Part shown: in pieces, positions 34,742 to 44,143 of the stretch
How positions within the stretch are numbered: the stretch's first letter is position 1
How the letters are laid out: each line of letters starts with the position of its first letter
From: Syntrophomonas sp.
GTDB taxonomy: Bacteria; Bacillota; Syntrophomonadia; Syntrophomonadales; Syntrophomonadaceae
DNA length: 64,000 bases
Direction: 5' to 3'
Assembly: GCA_016841875.1 (NCBI GenBank)
Contig: JAENYG010000010.1
Span: 1-64,000 of the forward strand
Made by a program: the position numbers and the translations under genes
Notes under the pieces: model-generated
Databases searched by the model: none
What the model saw: only the letters and a program-made list of their open reading frames with translations
What the model was told of the DNA's origin: nothing

Positions 34742-35164
34742 CTAGTGATCAGATTGCTTGTGAGAGTGCTGAGGGAAAAGGTTTTCCAGCTTATCAACCA
34801 TCTGGGGCACGATGTCAATCAATCTCTCGGCCAGCATATTGCCCGAAGTTGATATCAGTCTTACGTCATTCATTCTTACTACCAAAAATCCCACTGGCTT
34901 GACTGATACCCCAGCACCGCTGCCGCCTGCAAAAGGCAGTCCCTGATTTTTGCCTCCGGCACTACCGCTGGCATCATATTCTCCTCCGCCCGCAGCAAAT
35001 CCGCAGGCCACCTGTGATATAGGTATTATAACAGTACCATCATTGGTCTCTACCGCATCACCTACCACCGTGTTGACATCAACCATTTCTTTTATACTTT
35101 GCATGGCGGTATTCATTAAGCCTTCAATGGGATGGCTGGGGTTTTCCTGCCGCTGTGTATCCAT
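34742..35164 (-). CDS. ytfJ: GerW/YtfJ family spore protein
   Basis: 140 aa with the family core: HPIEGLMNTAMQSIKEMVD, then a Gly-rich middle (VACGFAAGGGEYD, FAGGSGAGVSVKP) and LVVRMNDVRLI. In Bacillus the homologue is needed for spore germination with L-alanine-type germinants. It overlaps the 3' end of the DUF2953 gene by 41 bp, so the two are co-expressed. Confidence 0.92.
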   Translation of the reverse strand: MDTQRQENPSHPIEGLMNTAMQSIKEMVDVNTVVGDAVETNDGTVIIPISQVACGFAAGGGEYDASGSAGGKNQGLPFAGGSGAGVSVKPVGFLVVRMNDVRLISTSGNMLAERLIDIVPQMVDKLENLFPQHSHKQSDH

Positions 35165-35717
35165 TTAAATACCTCCTGATTTTAAACCAAATAATATGGA
35201 TGGCTATAAGCATAATATGTACTATCCTGAGCTTAAATATACAAGTGAGGTCGCTGTATATCCTATTCCCATCAAAGTCAGGCTGTATATTTACCATTAT
35301 GGTTTTGCTGGTACTCAAACCAGTTAAGTAACCAATCAGGGTTCCTTTCAATGCCCACAAACTCCCGATACTGAGTGCGGTATACATGGCATCTCCGGTG
35401 CCGATGATAGTATGCCATTTAAATTCTTGAATATAAAGATGTTTCAAAAATATAGATATCATTTTAATAGACTGACTTATGGGCACTTTTGCCGCTGACT
35501 TTTTTTCTGAATTCCTCGCATTAGAGAGCCAGGACATAATAAACTGCATCCCGCCTACTGGATAACTCTGTTCCCGGTGAATTCGGTTGAAAACCGTTAA
35601 CAGCACTTTCACCTGCCCATCGCTGCTGTTATAAACGGTATGAAAAGCAACTTGGATGTTAATATTCAAAAAAATAGAAAAAATAAGCACAAGTAATCCA
35701 GAATATAAATAGGGCAT
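35124..35717 (-). CDS. DUF2953 protein
   Basis: 197 aa with an N-terminal hydrophobic helix (YLYSGLLVLIFSIFLNINI), a middle domain with IIGTGDAMYTALSIGSLWAL and a second hydrophobic stretch (HIMLIAIHIIWF). These match DUF2953, which is usually found directly upstream of ytfJ in spore formers. Function unknown; the context suggests a sporulation role at the membrane. Confidence 0.8.
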   Translation of the reverse strand: MPYLYSGLLVLIFSIFLNINIQVAFHTVYNSSDGQVKVLLTVFNRIHREQSYPVGGMQFIMSWLSNARNSEKKSAAKVPISQSIKMISIFLKHLYIQEFKWHTIIGTGDAMYTALSIGSLWALKGTLIGYLTGLSTSKTIMVNIQPDFDGNRIYSDLTCIFKLRIVHIMLIAIHIIWFKIRRYLNGYTAAGKPQPSH

Positions 35718-35770
35718 GGTATTTTCTCCTGTTTTTACCTATTGTGCCCACTGGATCAAGGCTTATACAG

Positions 35771-36331
35771 CTAATCCTTATTCAGCATTTCTTCAATAAG
35801 TGATTCAAGCGATATGATTATTTTATACATCTCATCGTCTACCAGAAGATTTGCCCTCCCCATCCTGTAAGTAGGGCAATGCAAGTTATAATCAATAATT
35901 TTCTTGCTGATTTTCTCAAGTTCTCTGCGTTTTTCTGAAAAAAAATAGGCCTTTTTGCTGTCATATCTGTCCAGTGCCATTTTTTCCCTTTTACTGCTTA
36001 GCATGATAGAGGTGTAACGCTTGAAATATTCCACATCATTCTGGAGTTTCTCCCAGTCCCGGTCGATTTCTTTGCCAAGTTCTATCCAATAAGGAGCGAA
36101 ATCATTATCTTTCAAAATTTTATGAATCATCCTAACTTCCGGTGGTTCATAGGGATTTTCATCAAAATGAAGTGGTTTACCGGCCCCTTCCAGATTTTCG
36201 AATTCCCCTTTTTCCATGGCCTGGCGTATCTGATTTTCTACTAAATCCTCGGTGCTGCTCATATAGCGTGCTAGTTTCTTGGACTTCTGCGCTTGTATCT
36301 TTATTTCTTCTTCCAGAGATTTTTCCGCCAT
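35771..36331 (-). CDS. DUF1992 protein (DnaJ-homologue subfamily C member 28-like)
   Basis: 186 aa with the DUF1992 signature: VENQIRQAMEKGEFENLEGA, GKPLHFDENPYEPPEVR and a long helical remainder. The bacterial members lack a J domain, as here. Function is not known to me. GGGGGAGG precedes the ATG. It lies 3 bp downstream of scpB on the other side of its stop, so it belongs to the scpA-scpB transcript. Confidence 0.85.
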   Translation of the reverse strand: MAEKSLEEEIKIQAQKSKKLARYMSSTEDLVENQIRQAMEKGEFENLEGAGKPLHFDENPYEPPEVRMIHKILKDNDFAPYWIELGKEIDRDWEKLQNDVEYFKRYTSIMLSSKREKMALDRYDSKKAYFFSEKRRELEKISKKIIDYNLHCPTYRMGRANLLVDDEMYKIIISLESLIEEMLNKD

Positions 36332-36334
36332 CCT

Positions 36335-36847
36335 TTAATCCTCCCCCACAGCTGGCAGGTCTTTTAAACTGCTTAGACCAAATACCCGCAAAAACTCGCT
36401 GCCGGTTATATACAATATCGGTTTTCCTGGTACCGGTTTGTAGCCTGCTTCTTCGATCAATCCCTTTTCCAGCAGACTGGATATTACCCGGTCTGATTTT
36501 ACCCCCCGTATGCTTTCGATCTCCGATCTGGTGATTGGCTGTCGGTAAGCCACTATAGCCAGAGCCTCTACCGCCGCTGGAGATAGTCTTTTTTGAGACG
36601 TTTTCTCCATTCTAGCCAGTATATCCCCGTAATCCGGTCTGGTACACATCAAATATCCATGGTCTACCGCTACTATCTGTATTCCCCGTTTAATCTTATT
36701 ATACTCCCCAACTAATTCTTCAATAATTTCCTTCAAGTCCAGCAGGGGCACTTCCAGTATCTCCACCAATTCATCCAGGTCTACCCGTTCCCCTCGGACA
36801 AATAAGACGGCCTCAACCGCAGCTTTTATTTCATTACGCATCAACAT
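36335..36847 (-). CDS. scpB: Segregation and condensation protein B
   Basis: 170 aa with tandem winged helices (IKAAVEAVLFVRGERVDLDE, LSPAAVEALAIVAYRQPITR, EIESIRGVKSDRVISSLLEKG). It forms the SMC-ScpA-ScpB complex that compacts and segregates the chromosome. The start region nearly overlaps the scpA stop, so translation is coupled. An in-frame ATG two codons on is an equal alternative start. Confidence 0.95.
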   Translation of the reverse strand: MLMRNEIKAAVEAVLFVRGERVDLDELVEILEVPLLDLKEIIEELVGEYNKIKRGIQIVAVDHGYLMCTRPDYGDILARMEKTSQKRLSPAAVEALAIVAYRQPITRSEIESIRGVKSDRVISSLLEKGLIEEAGYKPVPGKPILYITGSEFLRVFGLSSLKDLPAVGED

Positions 36848-36848
36848 A

Positions 36849-37568
36849 TCATATCGCCACCCGCAAACACACTTTTATTTCTGAGAAGGAGCTTTCCTGT
36901 ACCGCCACTACCTGCTGAAGACGAATTAATTCCAACAAAGCCATAAACAAAGCCATTACTTCTCGTCTCCTCTTTTGCCCGGCAAATAACTCATGAAAGA
37001 AAAGCCCGGTTTTTGACAGCTTTAAACACTCTAAGATTTCTTCCATCTTACTTTCTACATTAACATCCCCTTCCGGAATTTGAAAGGGTTCTGCGCTTTC
37101 TTCCGGAAGACTCTTAATAACCTTGCGATAAGCCCGAATCAAAACCTTTAAATCTGCTGCAATCTCTTCATGCTCCGGCACTTGTTCCTCAGCAGTACGG
37201 TAAAATACCCGGTCAAAATCTGCAATCTGCCTGGATATTAGATATTCTGCAGCTTTTTTATAGCGTCTATATTCTATTAGTTTTTTTACCAGCTCTTCCC
37301 TGGGATCAACATTATCTTCTTCTAATTCTTCTTCTTCATTAACAGGCAGAAGCATTTTAGATTTGATATTCAGCAAATAGGAAGCCATGCTCAGGAAATC
37401 GCCTAATTTATCCAGATCAAAGTCCCCGGTAGCCTGCAGGTATGCTAGATACTGTCCTGTGATATTGGCAATCGGGATATCGTATATATCTATTTCATTT
37501 CTATCGATCAGGTATAATAAAAGGTCCAGCGGACCATGGAATGCATCCAGATCGACCACATAAGTCAT
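36849..37568 (-). CDS. scpA: Segregation and condensation protein A
   Basis: 239 aa kleisin. N-terminal FHGPLDLLLYLIDRNEIDIYD binds the SMC neck; ASYLLNIKSKMLLP follows; the C-terminal winged helix (VMALFMALLELIRLQQV) binds the SMC head. An acidic linker lies at about residue 97-110. Upstream is the M50 peptidase gene, 17 bp away. Confidence 0.96.
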   Translation of the reverse strand: MTYVVDLDAFHGPLDLLLYLIDRNEIDIYDIPIANITGQYLAYLQATGDFDLDKLGDFLSMASYLLNIKSKMLLPVNEEEELEEDNVDPREELVKKLIEYRRYKKAAEYLISRQIADFDRVFYRTAEEQVPEHEEIAADLKVLIRAYRKVIKSLPEESAEPFQIPEGDVNVESKMEEILECLKLSKTGLFFHELFAGQKRRREVMALFMALLELIRLQQVVAVQESSFSEIKVCLRVAI

Positions 37569-37585
37569 TTTATCACCAGCTTACT

Positions 37586-38206
37586 TTAAAAAACCACGCT
37601 ATATAACACAGAATATAGTAAACTTGCTACCGGTATGAATACCTTGGAAGCTGCTCCAGTCATTATCAACAGCAGCAGCAGCAGAGGACCGTATTGTTCC
37701 AGAGAATACATCATCCGGGCACCTGAATCCGGCAGGAGCCCGGCCAGGATTTTCGACCCATCCAGAGGCGGCAGGGGGATAAGATTAAAGGCTGCCAGAA
37801 TAATGTTTATGGTGATAACCGGACTTAATATCGCTGCTGTAATACTGCCCCAATCGGTAAGCTGATATGGTAAAAGTAATCTCAAAAGAATCAAGCCGAT
37901 AAAAGCCAGCAGCAGGTTCATCATGGGTCCGGCCAGAGATACCAGCATCATGCCTTTTTTATAACCGACGTTTTTAAAATTGTTAGGATTTACCTGTACC
38001 GGTTTAGCCCAGCCAAAATGAAATATGAACAGCATGGCAAAACCAATCCAGTCGATATGAGGCAGGGGATTTAAAGTCAGTCGGCCTTGATAATAGGGCG
38101 TGTCATCTCCCAGCAGATCAGCTACCTTACCATGGGCATATTCATGAAAAGTCAAAGCAATGAGTATGGCAGGCAGGGCTACCAACATATCAATTATGGA
38201 CTGCAT
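37586..38206 (-). CDS. Site-2 protease family metallopeptidase (M50)
   Basis: 206 aa, almost all membrane. The zinc motif is ALTFHEYAHG (HExxH) near residue 21 and the third ligand is in FNLIPLPPLDG. This matches the short YwhC/rhomboid-independent M50 subgroup without PDZ domain. It would cleave within the membrane; substrate unknown. GGAGG precedes the ATG, which lies inside the 3' end of the upstream fusion gene (17 bp overlap). Confidence 0.9.
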   Translation of the reverse strand: MQSIIDMLVALPAILIALTFHEYAHGKVADLLGDDTPYYQGRLTLNPLPHIDWIGFAMLFIFHFGWAKPVQVNPNNFKNVGYKKGMMLVSLAGPMMNLLLAFIGLILLRLLLPYQLTDWGSITAAILSPVITINIILAAFNLIPLPPLDGSKILAGLLPDSGARMMYSLEQYGPLLLLLLIMTGAASKVFIPVASLLYSVLYSVVF

Positions 38207-40829
38207 TAATATATTTTTCCTCCTCCAGCATATTCTTTAGCGTTTTTAATTCTTCTTCTCTAGTACTGATTTTACCGTCAAGTTTCATCTTATACAACTC
38301 TGCCAATAAAAAACTATATATCGGCCCTGGTTTTACGCCCAGTTCCTTCAAATCTTGTCCGCTGATTGCCAGCTTCACTTCGACCTTTAAATCCAGGTAG
38401 TTGACCACTTTCTTCCATGTGTTCTCATCTTTTATACAGCGCAAGAGAAAGATGATACCTTCCCGGCTCCAGTTACCAATGTGTTCATCAATGACGCTGG
38501 CCGCCAGGTCATCCTGCCGGAAGAAATATTCAGCCAGTTCCGGGGCCAGGAATGATTCTTCCACGGATTTAGCTACTTCGCGAGAAGTAAAAAATCTCTG
38601 CACTGCTGGTAGTGCTTTTTCTTTAGGAATATCAGATACCATAAGCATTAAATATATGAGCCATTGTTTTATATGGGTCATCTGGTACCTTTCATCCCAC
38701 CAGGCGTTTATAACAGGAATACGGCGCAGTTCATTCCAATCCAGTCGATCCAGGTCAATTTCCGGGAATATATAAGCCCATACCCCGATTTCTTTCATCC
38801 TTTCCAATGATGGCACCGGGTCTTTTTCGTCCAAAATCAGGATCAGTTCATGCATTATACGTGCGTAAGATAATTTATCCAGGAGTCGACGGGCAACTGC
38901 ATCTCGTGCAAACCTCAAAGTATCTGGTTCTATGCTAAATTTATATCTCTGTTCAAAGCGAATGGCTCTTAAAATCCTGGTAGGATCTTCCACAAAACTG
39001 AGATTATACAATATTTTTATATAACCTTTTTCCAGGTCCTTTCGGCCTCCAAAATAATCTATGAGCTCACCGAATTTATCAGGGTTTAATGCTACTGCCA
39101 GGGTATTTATAGTAAAGTCTCTTCTATATAGATCCTCTTTGATCGATGCCCGCTCTACACTGGGAAGGGCAGCTGGGAATTCGTAATATTCAGTTCGAGC
39201 CGTTGCTACATCAACCCGCAATCCATCTGGCAAAATAATAACTGCGGTTTTAAAGCGATCATGAATCCGGGCTTTTCCTCCTAACCTTTCTGCCAGTTTA
39301 GTGGCCAGGACGATTCCTTCTCCTTCTACTACCAGATCTACATCAAAATCAGGCAGCCTTAAAAATAGATCCCGGACAAATCCTCCTACACAATATACCC
39401 TGCACTCCATTTCCTCTGCTATCTGTCCGGCAATTCTTAAAGTAGATAGTATCCTGGCTGGCAGGCGATCCTGCATAAGATTCAAACAATTTTCCTGCTC
39501 TGCTCCGCCAGAAGAATATAGCACTTCGTGGTCTTCAGGATATTCATCCCCATGCAGGGTCCTTAATATGTCAGTACGGGATACAATACCAAACAATCTG
39601 CCGTTTTCAACTATCGGTAATCTCCCGATATCGTATTCGACCATGAGTTTTTGAATTTCATTGACCGGAGTATCTGGCCTTGCGGTCCATACCCCACTGG
39701 TCATGAAGCCTTTTACTGGTGCATGGGCAAGTTCATGAACTCTGGCTTTCCCCACGTCCCGCCTGGAAATGACACCTATCATCCTATCTCCATCTACCAC
39801 CGGCATGCCCGTATGCCCATACCGGAGCATAGTCTTGCCTGCTTCTTCCATGCTGATATCTCCGGACAAAGTTTTTACCGGACTGGACATGATGTCACGC
39901 GCCAGCAGTCCGGGTTTAGCTTTATTTTCGGCTTCACTCAATATAGTATCGATAATCTTCTCCAGCTCCAGGTCTTTTACCGTTGCTGAGGCGGCTTTTG
40001 CATGCCCACGGCCGGAGAGCTTGTCTAGTACTTCATTGACATTGATATTATTACTGCGGCTTCTTCCTACTACATAAGTCTTTCCCTTCATGGCTGCTGC
40101 CACAAAAGCAACCTCTGCGTTTTCTACTTCCAGCAGGCGGTGGGTCAATGCATCCAGCCCATGTATGAACTCATCGGTGGTAGTGTGAGAAATGATTATT
40201 TCCGTATTTTTAACATTATAATGCCTGGTATTCTTTAATAGATCCTGCAAAAGCTGCCTCTGTTCGCCTGAGAAGGACTGCTCCATAAAGTTGGCTACTA
40301 CTGCCAGGTTTGCGCCCATTTCCAGCAGGTAAGCGGCTGCTTCTATATCCCGGGGAGTAGTGGAAGTAAACAATAGACTCCCAGTATCCTCATAAATACC
40401 CAGGGCTAGGATAGTAGCATCAAAGGCACTCACTGGCATATGCTGCCTTTTGATTTCTTCTACCAATATGGTAGTTGCCGCCCCTACCTTGTGAATCTCG
40501 ACAATATTTCCAATCAGATTATCTTCAGATTCCGGATGATGATCATAAATGTAAAATTCCATATTTTCCCGGGCAGCAATATTCTTCAGATGTCCCAGCC
40601 GGTTGATACTGGCAGTATCAACAACTATCATACGACGGATTTGATCTAAATCTATCTCTTTAGGTGTTTTAATATTTATCAGGTCTTTATATAGAGCCAT
40701 AAATTTCTTAACGTGCCTGGATAAGGTGCCAGAAAATACCTTCACAGCCGAAGGATACAGGATACCTGCGGCCACCATGGAAGCCAAGCCATCAAAATCC
40801 AGAGCATTATGCGAAGTTATTATATTCAA
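38190..40829 (-). CDS. DHH-CBS-CCA-adding enzyme/poly(A) polymerase fusion
   Basis: 879 aa in three parts. Residues 1-310 are a DHH/DHHA1 phosphoesterase (HNALDFDGLAS, IVVDTAS, IYDHHPES). About 315-430 are two CBS domains (HTGMPVVDGDRMIGVIS and IGRLPIVENGRLFGIVS). About 460-880 are a class II nucleotidyltransferase (VGGFVRDLFLR, DFDVDLVVEG) with head, neck and body. It likely adds or repairs tRNA CCA ends under control of a CBS-bound nucleotide, while the DHH part may hydrolyse an RNA or cyclic dinucleotide. Start TTG 40829 after AAGGAGG. This architecture is known in Clostridia and Thermotogae. Confidence 0.92.
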   Translation of the reverse strand: MNIITSHNALDFDGLASMVAAGILYPSAVKVFSGTLSRHVKKFMALYKDLINIKTPKEIDLDQIRRMIVVDTASINRLGHLKNIAARENMEFYIYDHHPESEDNLIGNIVEIHKVGAATTILVEEIKRQHMPVSAFDATILALGIYEDTGSLLFTSTTPRDIEAAAYLLEMGANLAVVANFMEQSFSGEQRQLLQDLLKNTRHYNVKNTEIIISHTTTDEFIHGLDALTHRLLEVENAEVAFVAAAMKGKTYVVGRSRSNNINVNEVLDKLSGRGHAKAASATVKDLELEKIIDTILSEAENKAKPGLLARDIMSSPVKTLSGDISMEEAGKTMLRYGHTGMPVVDGDRMIGVISRRDVGKARVHELAHAPVKGFMTSGVWTARPDTPVNEIQKLMVEYDIGRLPIVENGRLFGIVSRTDILRTLHGDEYPEDHEVLYSSGGAEQENCLNLMQDRLPARILSTLRIAGQIAEEMECRVYCVGGFVRDLFLRLPDFDVDLVVEGEGIVLATKLAERLGGKARIHDRFKTAVIILPDGLRVDVATARTEYYEFPAALPSVERASIKEDLYRRDFTINTLAVALNPDKFGELIDYFGGRKDLEKGYIKILYNLSFVEDPTRILRAIRFEQRYKFSIEPDTLRFARDAVARRLLDKLSYARIMHELILILDEKDPVPSLERMKEIGVWAYIFPEIDLDRLDWNELRRIPVINAWWDERYQMTHIKQWLIYLMLMVSDIPKEKALPAVQRFFTSREVAKSVEESFLAPELAEYFFRQDDLAASVIDEHIGNWSREGIIFLLRCIKDENTWKKVVNYLDLKVEVKLAISGQDLKELGVKPGPIYSFLLAELYKMKLDGKISTREEELKTLKNMLEEEKYINAVHN

Positions 40830-41074
40830 GTAAATACTCCTCCTTAAAGATACAAGCATTATAACATACCTGCCATCATATTGGCACTTATCGGGCAGGC
40901 GCTGATTACCTATATTATCGTTGATTTGACTACAATGGTGCAGCAGGGCTTAGATGAAACTTTCAATCGATTCAATTCATCATATTCAGAGTCAAAACGC
41001 GAACCGGTTCTGTATGGGTGGCCAGCAGACCTCTTTCATCATAGTCTTTGACCGTTTATCGTTATATTGACCTA

Positions 41075-41145
41075 TGACACAACAAAAACGTCCCCCTGTG
41101 TCCTTTTAACCTAATGACACAACAATAACGTCCCCCTGTGTCCTT
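41075..41145. repeat. Tandem RAYT/REP-like palindromes, copies 2 and 3
   Basis: Two 31-base units (41075-41105 and 41115-41145) differ at one base and sit 40 bp apart. Each has GACAC/GTGTC ends and the AACGTCCCCC core shared with 19368-19396. The surrounding 40830-41256 gap shows no gene. Confidence 0.75.
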
Positions 41146-41256
41146 GTAATTGAGTTGAAATATTCACATAATTCCATAATTTCATGACTGTATTGCATAT
41201 CTTATGAGCTTTTCCTTATAATGATTAAAAACCATCTAAGTTGAGGGGGACTAACA

Positions 41257-41742
41257 TTGTACGAAAAAATTGAAAAGTATACCGTTAATTATCTAGAACC
41301 AAGATGGGGTGAAATACTGGGTGAGTGGAAAGATGACATTCATGACCTTAAGACCCGGGTTTTAATTGATGGAGCCACTTTTCAGATAGTTGAGGCAGAA
41401 GCAATAGGCGGTGGAGTTCCGTTTGAAATCTGTCATAAAGGGATGGACAAAATAAAAGACATTATTGGAGAAAGCATCGGCCCTGGCTTCTCCAAAGTGG
41501 TAAGAACCAAACTCCAGGGACCCGAGGGCTGTACGCATGTGGGAGAACTTATGCTGGGATCGGTGAAAGCCTTTATTCAGGCCGCTTCCCGCCAGACACC
41601 AGACTGGGTTGATCAAGAATATTACGAATCCCGATGGAAAGAATGGCTGAACTATTATTCAGACCAGTGCATTTACTTTTCTCAACCCAATATATCCAAA
41701 GAAGATATTGTAAATGCTATAAAACCTAAAAATCAGGATTAA
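41257..41742 (+). CDS. DUF2889 protein
   Basis: 161 aa with the DUF2889 pattern: HDLKTRVLIDGATFQIVEAE, PFEICHKGMDKIKDIIGESI, and EGCTHVGELMLGSVKAFIQA. The conserved Cys and His of GCTH suggest a metal or cofactor site, but the family function is not known to me. TTG start after GAGGGGG. It is the only plus-strand gene in this part and stands alone. Confidence 0.8.
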   Translation: MYEKIEKYTVNYLEPRWGEILGEWKDDIHDLKTRVLIDGATFQIVEAEAIGGGVPFEICHKGMDKIKDIIGESIGPGFSKVVRTKLQGPEGCTHVGELMLGSVKAFIQAASRQTPDWVDQEYYESRWKEWLNYYSDQCIYFSQPNISKEDIVNAIKPKNQD

Positions 41743-41802
41743 CATTACACCCATTATTATATCGACATAACCCTGCCAGTTAGAATCCTTATCTTATACC
41801 AA

Positions 41803-41838
41803 AAAAAATCCGGACTTAAAGATCCCGGATTTTTTTTA
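41803..41838. terminator. Bidirectional terminator
   Basis: AAAAAATCCGGa...tcCCGGATTTTTTT, a hairpin flanked by A- and T-runs between the convergent DUF2889 and lapA genes. Confidence 0.75.
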
Positions 41839-41845
41839 ATATCTT

Positions 41846-42184
41846 TTATATTTCTGAACTTTCTTCTGCTGCTGCGGCTTCTGCCTCTGCAGCATTGACC
41901 GCGCTTTGCTGTTTTGCTTGCTCCAGACTTTTATTCACCTTTTCCAGTTTTTTATTGCTGGCCCTCAATTCTCGTATAGTTTTAGCTATCTTAAAATAGC
42001 GAAAAGTATCAAACATAAAGGTTATAAAAGCTCCGGTTATAACTGCCAGCAGTACTATTATTCCCAATTGTATCTCAGGAGAATTCCAACCCAGAAATTG
42101 TACTACCACCAGAGCCGGGTTCTGGAATACAAAGACTGCAATAACTATCAGACAGACCAGCGCAATAAATAGGTATACCTGCAT
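41846..42184 (-). CDS. LapA-domain membrane protein (DUF1049)
   Basis: 112 aa: one membrane helix at residues 2-20 (VYLFIALVCLIVIAVFVFQN), a second at about 40-60, then a coiled coil (ELRASNKKLEKVNKSLEQAK) and an Ala/Glu tail. The QNP-x-V-x-V-x-FLGW pattern is that of LapA/DUF1049. In proteobacteria LapA takes part in LPS assembly; in this Gram-positive-type genome the role is unknown. Confidence 0.8.
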   Translation of the reverse strand: MQVYLFIALVCLIVIAVFVFQNPALVVVQFLGWNSPEIQLGIIVLLAVITGAFITFMFDTFRYFKIAKTIRELRASNKKLEKVNKSLEQAKQQSAVNAAEAEAAAAEESSEI

Positions 42185-42261
42185 CTTACGCCACCTCTTT
42201 CGTTAATACTTGCTAGCTCTCTTTATTATATTTCCTGGCTTTCTATTATACAAATGTTTTT

Positions 42262-43131
42262 TCATGCTTTCATCATGTCCGCTGGTTCAACATGGATCAG
42301 CACGGTGGAATATACGATTTCTTTTTTAATTCGGGTTTCAATTATGTCACAGAGATCGTGGGCTTCCTGTATGCTCATTTCCGGCTTTACAACCATATGC
42401 AAATCAATATGGATATCCCGGCCGGCTCTCCTGCTTCTTAAATCATGATACTCAATGATACTCTCACGATATTCGTCCAGAATGGCAGTGACCATCTCTA
42501 ATGTTTCTTCATCGGCTGCGATATCCATCAGCGGTAAAAAGGCCTTTTGGGTTAAATCGTAGGCCGCCTTTATTATCAATAAGGCCACTAATATAGCAGC
42601 AATAGGATCGATTATCTGGTATCCGGTTATTTTTATCAGCAGCAGTCCAACAAATACACCTACTGATGTATATACATCAGTTCGCAAATGTATTCCGTCT
42701 GCTTCCAGTGCCACTGAATGCTGCTCTTTACCAACCTTGAGCAGATATTGGGATACTATTATATTTAATAAAGCAGATATCCCCATTATAACCATACCCC
42801 ATCCGGGTTCAATCATTTCTCCGCCATGTAGTATCTTCTTGATCGCCTCTGATATGATTAAACCTGCAGCTCCGAATATTAATAGTGCCTCAATGGTACC
42901 GGAAATATTTTCAATCTTCCCATGTCCATAGGGGTGTTCTTTATCTGGTGGTTTAGCTGAAGATTTTACAGCATAAACTGCGATACAAGAAGCCAGCAGA
43001 TCGTTGGCAGAATGTATGGCTTCTGATATGACACTTACTGACCCTATCATTAGACCGATAATCAATTTTCCGGTCATAAGTGTTATATTGCTGGCTACCG
43101 ACAACCATGCCGCCTTTGACCTTACGTCCAC
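42262..43131 (-). CDS. Cation diffusion facilitator transporter
   Basis: 289 aa, about six membrane helices and a C-terminal cytoplasmic metal-binding domain. Metal-site residues are visible in SEAIHSANDLLAS (HxxxD) and HLRTDVYTSVGV (HxxxD); the C-terminal domain has HDLRSRRAGRDIHIDLHMVV. It exports divalent cations such as Zn, Fe or Mn by proton exchange; the sequence does not decide which. GTG start after AGGGGGG. Separate transcript from secF by a terminator. Confidence 0.92.
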   Translation of the reverse strand: MDVRSKAAWLSVASNITLMTGKLIIGLMIGSVSVISEAIHSANDLLASCIAVYAVKSSAKPPDKEHPYGHGKIENISGTIEALLIFGAAGLIISEAIKKILHGGEMIEPGWGMVIMGISALLNIIVSQYLLKVGKEQHSVALEADGIHLRTDVYTSVGVFVGLLLIKITGYQIIDPIAAILVALLIIKAAYDLTQKAFLPLMDIAADEETLEMVTAILDEYRESIIEYHDLRSRRAGRDIHIDLHMVVKPEMSIQEAHDLCDIIETRIKKEIVYSTVLIHVEPADMMKA

Positions 43132-43155
43132 TGAATTATCCCCCCTTAATAAAAA

Positions 43156-43181
43156 GGGACTTCATTTAACAATGAAGTCCC
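43156..43181 (-). terminator. Terminator between secF and the CDF gene
   Basis: GGGACTTCATT/AATGAAGTCCC, an 11-bp stem with a four-base loop, followed on the minus strand by TTTTTATTAAG. Confidence 0.88.
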
Positions 43182-43289
43182 ACAGATGATTCTGCTGCTC
43201 AAAAGGAGCCCGGCATCTATGCCTGACTGTAAACCAAATATTATTTTACGGTTTTACCATATATCCAATATTATGTCACTCATTATAAT

Positions 43290-44129
43290 TTATGCAGCTT
43301 TCTTCATTTCATACCAGAGCGGGCTGGCGATAAATATAGAAGTATACGCCCCTATCACAAAGCCGATCAGCATTGCTGCCACAAAGAATTTAATAGTGGC
43401 TCCCCCCAGCAGCAGTAAAGCTACCAGAGTAAAAGCTGAGGTTAAAACGGTATTTATGGATCGGTTCATGGTCTGGGTAATGCTTTTATTAAGCAGTTCC
43501 TCGTAATCCTGACGCTTAGTCCTTTTCATGTTTTCCCGCACCCGGTCGAATATTACTATGGTATCGTTTATGGTGTAGCCAATAACTGTTAGTATGGCAG
43601 CAATAAAGGCACTGTTGATTTCCCACTGCATTATGGAGAATACTCCCAGCACCACCAATACATTGTGCAATATAGCTAATACGGCGGCTACCCCGAAAGT
43701 CCATTCAAAGCGTACGGTTATATAGATCAGCATTAATACTGCCGCTATTCCCAGTGCTAAGAACGCATTGCGGGTCAATTCACTTCCGATAGTAGCTCCA
43801 ACGGTATCTGAACTCAAGAAGGTCACTTGCTCAAATTTTGTTTCCAGGGCCTGCATTATTTCATTAGTTTTTTCCTGGGTCAGTACCTCGGTTCGCATAT
43901 AGAATTCATCGCCGCTCTTCTGCACTTCACTCTTATCCAAATTGAAGTCGGACAGTACACTTCTTACTTCGGCAGAAGTCACTGAGCTGCTGATCTTAAC
44001 ATGCAGTATTGATCCACCTTTAAAATCAATACCCTGGTTAAGCCCTTGAAAAACTAGAGAAACAAGTCCAGGTATGATTATTAGCAAAGAAATAATGTAG
44101 AATATTTTCCTCTTCTGTATGATCTGCAT
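43290..44129 (-). CDS. secF: Protein translocase subunit SecF
   Basis: 279 aa, six membrane helices. GLNQGIDFKGGSILHVKI near the N-terminus and GYTINDTIVIFDRVREN in the fourth helix region are family signatures. With SecD it uses the proton motive force to pull exported proteins through SecYEG. It follows secD by 14 bp and ends its operon. Confidence 0.95.
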   Translation of the reverse strand: MQIIQKRKIFYIISLLIIIPGLVSLVFQGLNQGIDFKGGSILHVKISSSVTSAEVRSVLSDFNLDKSEVQKSGDEFYMRTEVLTQEKTNEIMQALETKFEQVTFLSSDTVGATIGSELTRNAFLALGIAAVLMLIYITVRFEWTFGVAAVLAILHNVLVVLGVFSIMQWEINSAFIAAILTVIGYTINDTIVIFDRVRENMKRTKRQDYEELLNKSITQTMNRSINTVLTSAFTLVALLLLGGATIKFFVAAMLIGFVIGAYTSIFIASPLWYEMKKAA

Positions 44130-44143
44130 CCTGCTGCCCCCCT

